Shown: in pieces, positions 25,640 to 34,796 of the stretch
Numbering within the stretch: position 1 is the stretch's first letter
Layout: each line of letters opens with the position of its first letter
From: Candidatus Methanomethylophilaceae archaeon
Lineage (GTDB): Archaea; Thermoplasmatota; Thermoplasmata; Methanomassiliicoccales; Methanomethylophilaceae
NCBI GenBank assembly: GCA_017519045.1
Contig: JAFWTC010000027.1
Coordinates: 1-64,000 of the forward strand
Direction: 5' to 3'
DNA: 64,000 bases
Program-made: the position numbers and the translations under genes
Notes under the pieces: generated by a model
Told to the model about the DNA's origin: nothing
The model's database searches: none
The model's input: only the letters and a program-made list of their open reading frames with translations

Positions 25640-26464
25640 TCATCGTCGATACTCTTCCTTCCAGTTGGGATCTACCCTCAGAATGGACCTCCTGGCGCCC
25701 TCGTTCTCCCATTCGGCGGAATCCGCGTACAGCTCCTTCGCCTTGTCGACAGAACGCGGCACTCCTTTTCCGGCTTCGTACAGGCATCCGAGGTGGTACT
25801 TCGCCAGCGCGTTCTGTCCGGCGGCCTTGGCGTACCATTCCGCCGCCTTATCGTAGGATTGCTCCGTGCCTTCCCCGTGCTCGTACATGTAGCCGAGGTT
25901 GTTCTGCGACTTGGAATAGCCCTGCCGGGCGGCCTTGAGGGTTCATCTGAACGATTCCGTCTCGGACTTCTCCATGCCGTGTCCGGCGCCGTACATCCAC
26001 GCTATCTGCTTGAACGCTTCCGCCAGCCCTCCGTCGGAGGCCCTTTCCAGCATCTCGAAGGCCTTCTCAGGGGATTCGTGGACCCCGATTCCGAACAGGT
26101 AGAAGCCGGCCATGTCATGGAGGGCAGGTAGGTGTCCTTGGTCGATTGTTTTCCTGTACCATTCAAATGACTTCTCGTCAGAATGTTCCAGGCCCAGGCC
26201 GTACTGGTACGCGGTCCCGAGTACGTATTGGGCGTCAGGGTCGCCCTCGTCAGCCATTCCCTTGATGGCAGATACGAGCTCCTCGTCCGTGATGTCGTCG
26301 CGCATAAGGCCGTCTATCAGGGATTGCACTTCGACGTACGGTTCGCTCCTCTTCCCGTCGTTCAGGAACCAATGCGTCAGCCTAGGCGGACCGCCGCCGT
26401 CTCCCATGGGCGAAGGATGCGCCATCGCATATTTCGTTTCCGCCCAAGGGATGACGCGTGGCAT
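25640..26464 (-). pseudogene. Sel1-repeat protein interrupted by in-frame TGA
   Basis: The frame is open from 26464 to a TGA at 25943-25945, then open again in the same frame to a TGA at 25640. Joined, it is 274 codons with about five Sel1 repeats (DAQYVLGTAYQYGLGL, ALHDMAGFYLFGIGVH, AEAFKQIAWMYGAGHG, KSQNNLGYMYEHGEGT, AKYHLGCLYEAGKGV). The internal TGA falls where Sel1 repeats usually have Trp (SFR then TLKAARQG), so TGG to TGA is the simplest explanation. UGA read-through as Trp or Sec is not supported by anything else here. It is at the left edge of the accessory region. Confidence 0.75.
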
Positions 26465-26675
26465 TTTTCAAGGGTCGAAGGCCGAGGGCACGGTCCTTTC
26501 GGGCTTCTCGCTATGACGTTATATGATGACATCGGAGCCAGATCTTCCGGCGGACGGGAACAGAAGGCGTTGGACAAGTACCGACGAAGGTGCTTTGGCT
26601 CATTGATAATTGGTCAGTTCCGATGACTTCGTAGCGGACAATGAGCGGTATCTGTGATTTGAATGGTTGTTGTTT

Positions 26676-27374
26676 TTATACATCTCTTACGAATCTGGCC
26701 TCCATCTGTCCTTGCTGTGTAAGCTTTATGCTGTTGTGGCGGAAGTCCTTGGCTTTCTTTTTGGGATCGTAGATCCCCATCTCCGTGACAATGAGCCCTT
26801 CTTCTCTGAGATTCCTGACGTAGTAGGATACTTGTTGTTTCTTCATGTCAAATTCCGATTCAATGTCTTGGCTGGAGACGTTTCCTCCGTTCAGGGTCCT
26901 TCCATAGATGAACCTAAGTATTTCCCGGCCTTTTTTATCGGATCTGCCGCTCTTCGGTGCCTTGGTCGTCATTATTGTAAGCAGCTGTTTCTGAAGAGGC
27001 AGGTCGTTCCTTTCTTGCACATAGTAGACGGTGGCCCCGATGAAATAGGCAGAAGAATACGCCGCAAAAGCCATCAGCTTGGTCCCTCCGGTGACATTGA
27101 TGGAATAAGAATGCGGGCCGGAGGGCCTTTCATAATCAATGACCTGCGATATCTTCTCCATAACGTCCGAGAAATCAAATTCGTCGACTTCCACCAGCCT
27201 CGAATCTATCCCTCCGCTATCAAGAAATTTTTTGACGCTCAGTGCCGAATCGACGTATCTGCCGCTGTGCATCAGATACACCTTTTCGATGCCCGATATC
27301 AGATTGAATCCCTTCAGTATGGGCTCCGTCCGCTCCCCTAGCGTCGCTATGTGTATATGCATCTCCAATCGCAT
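26676..27374 (-). CDS. CARF-domain winged-helix regulator (Csa3/DUF6293-like)
   Basis: 232 residues. The N-terminal Rossmann-like domain has HIHIATLGERTEPILKGF and the CARF signature YSINVTGGTKLMAFAAY at about 90-106, followed by FIGATVYYVQERND. Residues about 145-232 form a winged helix (EILRFIYGRTLNGGNVSSQD, KKQQVSYYVRNLREEGLIV). CARF domains sense cyclic oligoadenylates, or sit in relatives such as Csa3 that control CRISPR genes; no CRISPR locus is visible here. The gene is divergent from the SF1 helicase operon and has a direct-repeat operator beside its start. The locus is visibly more A+T-rich than its neighbours. An alternative start is the ATG at 27362. Confidence 0.8.
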   Translation of the reverse strand: MRLEMHIHIATLGERTEPILKGFNLISGIEKVYLMHSGRYVDSALSVKKFLDSGGIDSRLVEVDEFDFSDVMEKISQVIDYERPSGPHSYSINVTGGTKLMAFAAYSSAYFIGATVYYVQERNDLPLQKQLLTIMTTKAPKSGRSDKKGREILRFIYGRTLNGGNVSSQDIESEFDMKKQQVSYYVRNLREEGLIVTEMGIYDPKKKAKDFRHNSIKLTQQGQMEARFVRDV

Positions 27375-27383
27375 CTTAATCTA

Positions 27384-27412
27384 TGTACTGTACAATAAAT
27401 ATTTGTACTGTA
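27384..27412. promoter_or_regulatory. Direct-repeat operator TGTACTGTA x2 between regulator and helicase
   Basis: Two exact copies, at 27384-27392 and 27404-27412, are 20 bp apart, nearly two helical turns. They flank an A+T-rich box (caataaatatt) that can act as TATA element for the leftward CARF-HTH gene. An inverted GTACAA/TTGTAC pair is nested inside. This is what an autoregulated winged-helix dimer site would look like. Confidence 0.6.
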
Positions 27413-27515
27413 TGAACATCAAATCATATCATTTTATCGCCATGAGGTTCTAGCATCCGTTAAATGCGAAGAACGCGAACGGGTGCTGCTTAGCGATTTG
27501 ACCGGAAGGTGAAAA

Positions 27516-30500
27516 ATGGCTGAAGAACGTGCGTATATGGATTTCAGTTCCAACTCCGAGATCGACGAGGATTGGAACAGGGACAAGATCTACAAGGTCG
27601 GGCTGAAGGACCAGTTCGAGATGCTCCAGATAGGAGTCGACTACGACTATTTCGTCAGGAGCATGATCGCCGGGACCGATGTGCCCCTCGGCATTTCATT
27701 TCCCAATTTCGACAGGTCTCCTCCGTCCAGGAGCGAGAGAAACAGATGGTTCAACATCGCGGTCAGGATGCCAGTAGCAGGATTGGACTACTACATAGTC
27801 TTCATGTGCGACCTCGACGAGTACAAGCCTAAGAACAAGGAGGAGGTCCATCGCTTTTTCAGAGTAAAGGGCATAACCACGCTCGACAAGGGGACCGTGG
27901 CATGCGGCGAGATCCAGGTCACCTGCGACGTCTTCACCCGCCTGTACTTCCAGGGATACTGGAGCAACGTCGGGTCCGAGGATGTGAAGTACCTCTCGGA
28001 CGAGGACATGAGACGCTCGGTCCTCTCCATCGACTTCCTCTCCCGCCTCTCCGAGCAGTTCGTCGTCAAGGAGCCTCAGAAGGTCCTGGACAGGCTATCC
28101 AAATGGGGGAGGTACCTCGATGCCAAGAAGGAGATAATGGAGAAGGACCTAGGGGTCTCGTATTCCGTGGATGAGCGCCCCGAGGTGTTCGTCGCATATT
28201 ATAAAGCAGACTGCTCCGAGGAGGAGAAGGAGGAGTCCATCCCGTTCCTCAGGGTCAAGGACCGCAACGGCGTCTGGTCCTTCAAGGAGCTGCCAGGATC
28301 CGAGAAGGCACCTCTCGTCCACATCGTCCACGACTTCCTCAAGAAGGACTACGACGAGGATCCGTCCCTCAGGAAGAAGTTCGAGTCCTTCACAAGCGCC
28401 CGCTCGCTGATATTATCGGAAGAGCTCGTCTTCGAGGATGTGAAGAGGGGCAAGTCCACCGAGAGAAGGCCTGTTTTCAAGTCGAAGGTCGGGATAATGG
28501 ACGGGAGGATATCCTCGAGGGCCGACGAGGAGGTCATCCCCAACAAGGCGAAGATCGACAACATAATCAGGGAAGGAAAAGAAGCCATAGAGAGGATGAG
28601 GAAGGAGACCGAGGGCGAGCGCGAAAGGGAGTTCCGCTCTCTGATGAGCAGCTACGAGAGCGAGACGCTTCCGCCTCTTATCGAGGAATATAAGATCAAA
28701 GAGCGCGAGAGACGCCTTCCCTCATGCATCGCCGTCCGCGAGGAGAGAATCGCCAAGGAAAGGAGTTCGCTAGAAGCATCCATATCTTCATTCAAGTCTG
28801 ATCTCGATGCCGCTCAGAGGTCCGTCGAAGACTTACGCAGAAGGCTCGAGTCCGAGGATGATCTTGACGAATCTTCTAGGAAGAACATCGAATCCTCGAT
28901 CGGGAAGATCGAGTCCGAGGCATCCGGCATCCGGGACAAGATGGCGTCCGCGGAGGACAGGCTAGGGAGGCTCGGAGAGATCCACGACCTGGACTCCATC
29001 GTCGAGAAGACAATATCCCCTTTCGTGAGCTCGTACAGATCCGGACTCATGGAGGAGCGCAGGGACGTGGTGGACGCTGAGCTGAGGGTCAAGTACGTGA
29101 ACATCTTCAAGGCGAGGGAGGAGGACCGCAACCGCCAGACCGAGGAGATGGTGGAGACGGTGAAACTGGAGGAGACGAGGATGCGCCTCCATGTATTCTA
29201 CCGCCTCGACACGGAGTCTGCGGGGGACCCGGAGTCCATATCGAAGAGCGTTTCTGAAACCATCCGCGGGAAGACCCTGTTCCTCTACAAGGATCCCAGC
29301 GGGGACATGTCCATCATGAATCGTCAGAGGGCCGCCCTGGACAACCTGAGGAAAGGCTACGTCATGAACCCGTTCCTGGCCTCAGCCCTCTTCGACAGCT
29401 CCAGCCAGCTATTCAGAGGACAGGCCGCGGTGGATCGCTTCTACAGCAAGAGGCTCAATGAGAAGCAGAAGGAGGCCATCAGGAAGGCTGTGGCCTCCAA
29501 CGGCATGTTCCTAATAAGGGGGCCTCCGGGAACCGGAAAGACGGAGGTTATCGCGGAGATCACTGCCCAGCTCGTGACCAGGAACAAGAAGGTCCTCATA
29601 GCCAGCGAGAACCACAAGGCCGTGGACAACGCCTTCCTCAGGCTTCCGGAGATCCCCACGCTGAGGCGCGTCCGCCTCTTCGGAGGATACGCCCGCAAGA
29701 GGGAGGACTCCAATCCTTTCTCTGCGAATAACCAGACCCGCATATTCTACCGCGACATAGCGAAGCGTCTGGAGGGGGAGATACAGAAGGCCTCCTCATC
29801 AAGGATGTACTCCGAGAGCATTGTCCCTTTGCTGAATGACCTTAAGGACCGCGCCAAGCGCCTGAGGGAGCTCGAGTCAAGAGCACAGGATCTTTTGAAG
29901 AGCATTGCCTCCGCTTCGGAGGAGATGGACCGGGTCAACAGGAAGATTATCCGCGACCGCGAGGAGAACTCGGACTCCGAGTCGAGGATGTCGGCGATGA
30001 GGGAGGCCATCGACTCAATACGCGGATTCGAATGGGACGACGCCAAGGAGTACGTCGCCGATATCTCCATATCATTCGAGGGCGAGGATCTCACGATGGA
30101 CACCGTACGCAGCCTGTACGCGATCGGGAAGCCTGAAATAAGGAAGGAATACCGCTTCATCGACGAGCACCGCGGCTTCTTCGATTTGCTGGAGAAGAGG
30201 GCGACCGCCAGCGAATCCGATGCGAAGGCGATAGAGATCGAGATGCTCAGCTATCAGAGCGAGCATTCATTCAATGTGTTCGAGTTCAAGATGGCCAAGC
30301 TGTTCCCGCGCGGGGTGCCGCAGCGCGATGCCGCCCTCGAGTTGAAGGAGGAGGTCGACTCCGCCGTCGAGGGGATAATCGCGGACATCGAGAAGAAGAT
30401 CAGCGAGGAGGCGGAGCTCTGCAACGACACTTCCCGCGACGAGCAGCGCGTCAGGATGCTCGAGAGGGACATCCAGGCATATCGCGCCGACCCCGTCTTC

Positions 30501-31838
30501 AAGGCGTTCGAGGAGGCCCGCGAGGCCCTCGACTCCGACATCAGGAGGGCCCTCTCCGACAACAACATCCTGGGCCAGTTCAAGGAACCAGAGGAGGGGA
30601 TCGGTTTCCTGGAGCAGGAGGTCCAGCACATCCGCTCTGCGGCAAGCAGCGGTATGTCTCAGGAGCTCCAGGCCGCTTACGGCAAGATGGCCGGATACCT
30701 CCGCGACGAGGGCGTCGTAGAGAAGGACTCGGAGCAGCTCAACGACGAGCTCCTGGACTACGCGAACGTCATCGGCCTGACCTGCACCACGAGCGACAGC
30801 ATCAAGACCGACGCCGGGACAGTGGACCTGAAGAGGGCGAACATAGACGTGGTCATTGTGGATGAAGTGAGCAAGGTGTCGTTCCTGGAGGTCCTGTACC
30901 CGATCCTCTACGGGAAGACGGTCATCCTGGTCGGGGACGACAAGCAGCTGCCCCCCATCTACCAGTCCAACGTCCTCGACGGCGACTACAGCAGGTACGA
31001 CCCCGGCCTCATCAACAAGAACCTGGAGGACGAGTTCAGGCGCATGTACGAGACCTCGTTCTTCAAGGAGCTCTACAGGACCATGCCCGAGTGCAACAAG
31101 ACCATGCTGACCGTCCAGTACAGGATGCACCCCCACATCATGGACGCGGACAACATCTTCTACGGAAACCAGCTCACCTACGGCGGCGCGGAGGGCAACA
31201 GGGAGCACTACCTCGAGGTCAAGGGCGGCTTCAGCCGGAACATAATCTCCAAGGACACCCACCTCGTGTTCGTCGACGTGGACGGAAGGGAGGAGAGGGG
31301 CTACTCCGGCGGGAGGTCCCGCATAAACCAGAGGGAAGCCGACGTCGTCGTCAGCATCCTCCGCAAGATGGAGTACAGCTGCACCAAGGACGCCGCAGGC
31401 GAGGATCTGGGTGGGCGCAAGTTCACCAAGGACTACGATCCTCGCCTCAGTCTCGGGGTCATCTGCGGATACTCGGACCAGGCCAAGCTAATACGCAGGA
31501 GCCTCAAGGGCTTCAAGTTCCAGTCGTTCAACAGGAAAGACGACGAGCAGTTCATGGTCGACACCGTAGACAACTTCCAGGGAGACGAGAGGGACATCAT
31601 AGTGCTGTCCCTGGTCGCCACGAACCGCCTCGAGAACAGCTTCATGAAGGTGTACAACAGGATCAACGTGGCCATAAGCCGCGCTAGATGCCTCCTCGTG
31701 ATCGTAGGGAACGGAAGGGCGTTCTCCAATCTTCGCACGGAGATAGACGGTAGGAACGATTTCGTTTACAGGAGAATTGTCGATCAGGCGAAGTTCCACC
31801 GCGGCTACATAACCGAGAGGGACGTCATGGGGGAATGA
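27516..31838 (+). CDS. Large SF1 (Upf1/Dna2-like) helicase with coiled-coil insertions
   Basis: 1440 residues. Walker A GPPGTGKT is at 669-676, Walker B VIVDEVSK with D1116/E1117, motif III GDDKQLPP at 1140-1147, motif IV VQYRMHP around 1201, motif V DNFQGDERD at about 1352, and motif VI NVAISRARC near 1384. The Walker A-B interval of about 440 residues is much longer than usual and is largely charged and coiled-coil-like. The first about 350 residues form an unrecognised domain, followed by a long coiled coil (about 355-560). The core matches AAA_11/AAA_12-type SF1B helicases acting on RNA or DNA. No nuclease motif was found. The next gene starts 3 nt after the stop, so both are one operon, divergent from the CARF regulator. 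Confidence 0.9.
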   Translation: MAEERAYMDFSSNSEIDEDWNRDKIYKVGLKDQFEMLQIGVDYDYFVRSMIAGTDVPLGISFPNFDRSPPSRSERNRWFNIAVRMPVAGLDYYIVFMCDLDEYKPKNKEEVHRFFRVKGITTLDKGTVACGEIQVTCDVFTRLYFQGYWSNVGSEDVKYLSDEDMRRSVLSIDFLSRLSEQFVVKEPQKVLDRLSKWGRYLDAKKEIMEKDLGVSYSVDERPEVFVAYYKADCSEEEKEESIPFLRVKDRNGVWSFKELPGSEKAPLVHIVHDFLKKDYDEDPSLRKKFESFTSARSLILSEELVFEDVKRGKSTERRPVFKSKVGIMDGRISSRADEEVIPNKAKIDNIIREGKEAIERMRKETEGEREREFRSLMSSYESETLPPLIEEYKIKERERRLPSCIAVREERIAKERSSLEASISSFKSDLDAAQRSVEDLRRRLESEDDLDESSRKNIESSIGKIESEASGIRDKMASAEDRLGRLGEIHDLDSIVEKTISPFVSSYRSGLMEERRDVVDAELRVKYVNIFKAREEDRNRQTEEMVETVKLEETRMRLHVFYRLDTESAGDPESISKSVSETIRGKTLFLYKDPSGDMSIMNRQRAALDNLRKGYVMNPFLASALFDSSSQLFRGQAAVDRFYSKRLNEKQKEAIRKAVASNGMFLIRGPPGTGKTEVIAEITAQLVTRNKKVLIASENHKAVDNAFLRLPEIPTLRRVRLFGGYARKREDSNPFSANNQTRIFYRDIAKRLEGEIQKASSSRMYSESIVPLLNDLKDRAKRLRELESRAQDLLKSIASASEEMDRVNRKIIRDREENSDSESRMSAMREAIDSIRGFEWDDAKEYVADISISFEGEDLTMDTVRSLYAIGKPEIRKEYRFIDEHRGFFDLLEKRATASESDAKAIEIEMLSYQSEHSFNVFEFKMAKLFPRGVPQRDAALELKEEVDSAVEGIIADIEKKISEEAELCNDTSRDEQRVRMLERDIQAYRADPVFKAFEEAREALDSDIRRALSDNNILGQFKEPEEGIGFLEQEVQHIRSAASSGMSQELQAAYGKMAGYLRDEGVVEKDSEQLNDELLDYANVIGLTCTTSDSIKTDAGTVDLKRANIDVVIVDEVSKVSFLEVLYPILYGKTVILVGDDKQLPPIYQSNVLDGDYSRYDPGLINKNLEDEFRRMYETSFFKELYRTMPECNKTMLTVQYRMHPHIMDADNIFYGNQLTYGGAEGNREHYLEVKGGFSRNIISKDTHLVFVDVDGREERGYSGGRSRINQREADVVVSILRKMEYSCTKDAAGEDLGGRKFTKDYDPRLSLGVICGYSDQAKLIRRSLKGFKFQSFNRKDDEQFMVDTVDNFQGDERDIIVLSLVATNRLENSFMKVYNRINVAISRARCLLVIVGNGRAFSNLRTEIDGRNDFVYRRIVDQAKFHRGYITERDVMGE

Positions 31839-31841
31839 GGG

Positions 31842-33842
31842 ATGAAATCCAGAGTCACAGTCAAGGTGCCTGTCGTGGAGCTCAGCGTCAGCGGGGAGTA
31901 CAGCAGGTTTAAAAAACCGACCGGTCTTGAGAACATGGTTCTTACCGCCATTGGCACGCCCGCGCTGAGATCCGACACGTGGAGGGAGTTCTTCGCGAGG
32001 ATCGGGGTTCCGGAGCGCATGTTCCCGTTGTTTGAGAACGTAATCGAGGGCCTATGCCGGAACGAGGTCATTAGGATGGCCGGCTTCAGCCCGGACGACA
32101 GGATATCGTCGGCCGAGTTCACGGAGACGGGGCGCGACATGTTCGAGCAGGGCCGCATCAAGCAGGAGCCGAAGAGGTTCCGCGAGACGGTGTTCTACAC
32201 TCCATATGCCAGGGCCGGCGACGAGCCGTTTCTGTTCGCAATTAATGTCTCCGACGAGGGGGATTTCGAAAGGGACAGGTTTGCGGACGTGGTCTACGAC
32301 GAGGAGGGGCTTAGGCTATTCCTAGTGAAGAACAAGAAGCGCCTCGGGGCGGATACCGAGGACGAGATACTTACGATCGCCCTTGACGACGAGCCGGCGG
32401 TCTGCTGCGTGGACAAGGAGATCTATCTTCAGATGGACGAGTCGTCGGGGGACTTCTACTTCGAGTCTAGCATGGATCCAAACTTCGTGAAGGGCCACTA
32501 TGACTCCCGGGACTTGATATCTTCCATCGAGGGTCTTGGATCCAATCCGAAGAACATGATCCTCACTCCTGTCCAGACGGTTCCAGAGGGCTGGGAGGCG
32601 GTGAGGTACGACCTTCCAAAGGACTTCTCCTTCAGAGGGAAGTTCATCGCCTACGACAGGGGCCTCTGCACCGCCGTAGGAGCCACGCCTGTGGACGGCA
32701 TCGGGTGCGCGTTCGCGGACATAACCAGTGCGAGCATCGGGAGGGGTTATGTGCTTATGAGCAGGATGGCCTCCGTCTTCGGTCTGAAGGAATCAGTCGA
32801 GGTCTCCGAGTTGGTCTCCCGTCCGCTTTCCAGACAGGAGATAGCTTCGGTATTCGATCGCGCGCTCGAGGCGGTCCATCTGTCTAGCTACGATCAGATG
32901 ATGTCGTTCATAGAGAAGGCCGAAGTTCTGGGCGATCCAGAGTACCAGCTGCGCGTTGTGCGTAAACATCTCGATTCAGTGGAGGACCCTACCATATCCC
33001 TCTCGAAGCTCTCGACTACCAAGGCAAAATGGTCCAAAGGCCTTCCAGAGACAGTCGAGCAGTACATGCTGGAAATGAACAAGGGGGTCGACACGGTGGT
33101 TAGCATGGTGGTGGGGTCGTCCTTGAAACTCGGATGCGAGTCCTTGGCAGACAAGTATCGCACTGGTGATGTGGATAGGAACATAGACGTCGCTGACAAG
33201 CTGTTCAGGATCTCGAGATTTCCCGGCCTCGTATCTGCCAGGATGGGAATCGGAGAGCGTATTGCTGATATGGTGCTGAATGGTTTCCATGGGGGTTACA
33301 TTTCCAAGGAGATGCAGGCAGCAGGCATGGCCTCTGCAAATTTGTCGAAGCTCAAGGGAATGTTCGGTGTAGAGTCTCTCGGAAAATACGATGTCTCGTC
33401 GTTCAAGGAGTCAGACACCGACTCCATGATGGCCTGCTACGATGCTTTGGTCAAGTCCATGGCCGACGTAAAGCCCTTGGTTAGGGGAACAGAGGGCGAT
33501 AGAGAAATAGAGGGATACATCGACCTGTTTCAGAACTTTGCCGAGATCTACGGCAAGGACGTCCCCTTGCAGAGGCTTAACGGATACCAGTTTGGGATAG
33601 GGGTTCGCAGAAAAGCGGAGACCGTCCTCCGCAAGTTGCTTGGTTCCAATGACAATCTTGCGAAGCTCATAGGCGACGCAGCAGAAGAAAACCTAATTTC
33701 CGACGAAGAACAACGGATCCTGGATAAAATTAGGAACTACGGGAACACTTCAGCCCATACCACCAATGTCGATCCCATCGACAGCAAGGAGAAGAAGAGG
33801 TGGATCCGTTTAGTGGAGGATATCGAGAATAGGGATTCCTGA
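31842..33842 (+). CDS. Unknown helicase partner with C-terminal HEPN/DUF4145-like motif
   Basis: 666 residues, not recognised over most of its length. Residues about 1-120 look like a helical/wHTH-type region (WREFFARIGVPERMFPLFEN, VIEGLCRNEVIRMAGFSPDD). The middle is beta-rich, then helical after about 330. The C-terminus has IRNYGNTSAH at about 630-639, with R631 and H639 and the Gly-Asn as in DUF4145, a family of the HEPN clan. HEPN domains with an R/H motif are often RNases in conflict systems. The motif is seen directly; RNase activity is inference. It is almost certainly co-translated with the helicase and followed by a large hairpin. Confidence 0.7.
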   Translation: MKSRVTVKVPVVELSVSGEYSRFKKPTGLENMVLTAIGTPALRSDTWREFFARIGVPERMFPLFENVIEGLCRNEVIRMAGFSPDDRISSAEFTETGRDMFEQGRIKQEPKRFRETVFYTPYARAGDEPFLFAINVSDEGDFERDRFADVVYDEEGLRLFLVKNKKRLGADTEDEILTIALDDEPAVCCVDKEIYLQMDESSGDFYFESSMDPNFVKGHYDSRDLISSIEGLGSNPKNMILTPVQTVPEGWEAVRYDLPKDFSFRGKFIAYDRGLCTAVGATPVDGIGCAFADITSASIGRGYVLMSRMASVFGLKESVEVSELVSRPLSRQEIASVFDRALEAVHLSSYDQMMSFIEKAEVLGDPEYQLRVVRKHLDSVEDPTISLSKLSTTKAKWSKGLPETVEQYMLEMNKGVDTVVSMVVGSSLKLGCESLADKYRTGDVDRNIDVADKLFRISRFPGLVSARMGIGERIADMVLNGFHGGYISKEMQAAGMASANLSKLKGMFGVESLGKYDVSSFKESDTDSMMACYDALVKSMADVKPLVRGTEGDREIEGYIDLFQNFAEIYGKDVPLQRLNGYQFGIGVRRKAETVLRKLLGSNDNLAKLIGDAAEENLISDEEQRILDKIRNYGNTSAHTTNVDPIDSKEKKRWIRLVEDIENRDS

Positions 33843-33883
33843 CGTTACAATCGATGTTGTTTGGAATACGATTCTAAAAACAC

Positions 33884-33942
33884 GGAGCAGGACTCCGGCA
33901 CGGAAACAATTTGGATGACCGTTTCCGACAGGCTCCTGCTCC
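33884..33942. terminator. Large two-part hairpin downstream of the helicase operon
   Basis: Outer stem GGAGCAGGA/TCCTGCTCC (33884-33892 with 33934-33942) and an inner stem CGGAAAC/GTTTCCG (33901-33907 with 33921-33927). A T-rich stretch (ctttctcttaatttt) follows. It ends the operon or is a structured RNA; no ORF covers it. Confidence 0.5.
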
Positions 33943-34002
33943 ACACTTTCTCTTAATTTTAACAAGAGCAGGTATCCATACTGGTGAAGTTCCTAATATC
34001 TG

Positions 34003-34782
34003 TCAGATAGTCCATATCTCTGGTTTTTCGCTTGCGCATCCGTTCGGAAGGGTCTCCCTCGTCCTATGGCGGTAGGCCGGACGTTCCGACAGGAGCCGTC
34101 GGCGGTATCCGAAGAACTCCCTGAGGCCCTTCTTCCTCCTCAGATGCTCCGCGGTGAACCCGTAATGGGCTGCGCGGACGAGGGTCACGAGGTTCTTCAG
34201 GAGCTCGTCGTAAGGCAGGTCCAGCCATTCCTCCGGGACCTCCTGGCGCATGGTGCCGCCGTCGTTGTGGCCGCCTCCCCACCACCATGCCTCGTCCAGC
34301 TCGGCCTCGAATGTCCCGTCGTCCTTCCTGTTGATGCAGTACCAGGACGCCCATTCCCTCATGCCCTCGATGGGGCCGGAGCCCTCGCAGTGCGGGGCCG
34401 AGTGATCCTCCTTGTCGTCGTCGGCCGTCCCGCGCTTATATATGCGGAAGCTGTCCACGTCCTTGGGGATGCGAGTCACGGTCACGTCGCCCCTTCTGTA
34501 GACGGTCTTCCTCGTTCTCGGGACGCGGTTCTCACCGGTCATGAGGTCTCTGAAGTAGGGGATGCGGCTGCCGGACCTCGAATTCTTCCTCAAGGCGTCC
34601 GGAACGTCCTCCATGTCGTTGCACGTCGAGCCGCCGCCGAAGTATCTGCCGCTGCCGTCCTCGCAGATCCAGTAGCGCCCGATCTCCCGGTCCTTGAAGC
34701 AGACCTTGTATTCCTCTTCGATGTCCATGGCCTGGCCCATTCCATCCCCCATATGCGCGATGCATGACGCGGAGATATTCAT
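34003..34782 (-). CDS. Hypothetical protein of unknown function
   Basis: 259 residues, not recognised. A Gly/Asp-rich N-terminal half (EDGSGRYFGGGSTCNDMEDV) precedes basic segments (RTRKTVYRRGDVTVTRIPKD), a Trp-rich patch (EAWWWGGGHNDGGT), and a helical C-terminus ending with Arg-rich sequence. There is no signal peptide and no obvious membrane helix. The start is the ATG at 34782 (MNISASCIAHMGDG); the same frame stays open up to 35238 only because it runs antisense to other sequence. It lies just downstream of the broken Big_2-like gene, in the same orientation, within the accessory region. Confidence 0.55.
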   Translation of the reverse strand: MNISASCIAHMGDGMGQAMDIEEEYKVCFKDREIGRYWICEDGSGRYFGGGSTCNDMEDVPDALRKNSRSGSRIPYFRDLMTGENRVPRTRKTVYRRGDVTVTRIPKDVDSFRIYKRGTADDDKEDHSAPHCEGSGPIEGMREWASWYCINRKDDGTFEAELDEAWWWGGGHNDGGTMRQEVPEEWLDLPYDELLKNLVTLVRAAHYGFTAEHLRRKKGLREFFGYRRRLLSERPAYRHRTRETLPNGCASEKPEIWTI

Positions 34783-34796
34783 TTGCTCGTCTTCAT

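Noticed and set aside
26571-26580. Short match to the tRNA-Ala 3' end (tggacaag) as a left att site
   Set aside because: Only 8 bases match, which is expected by chance in 64 kb.
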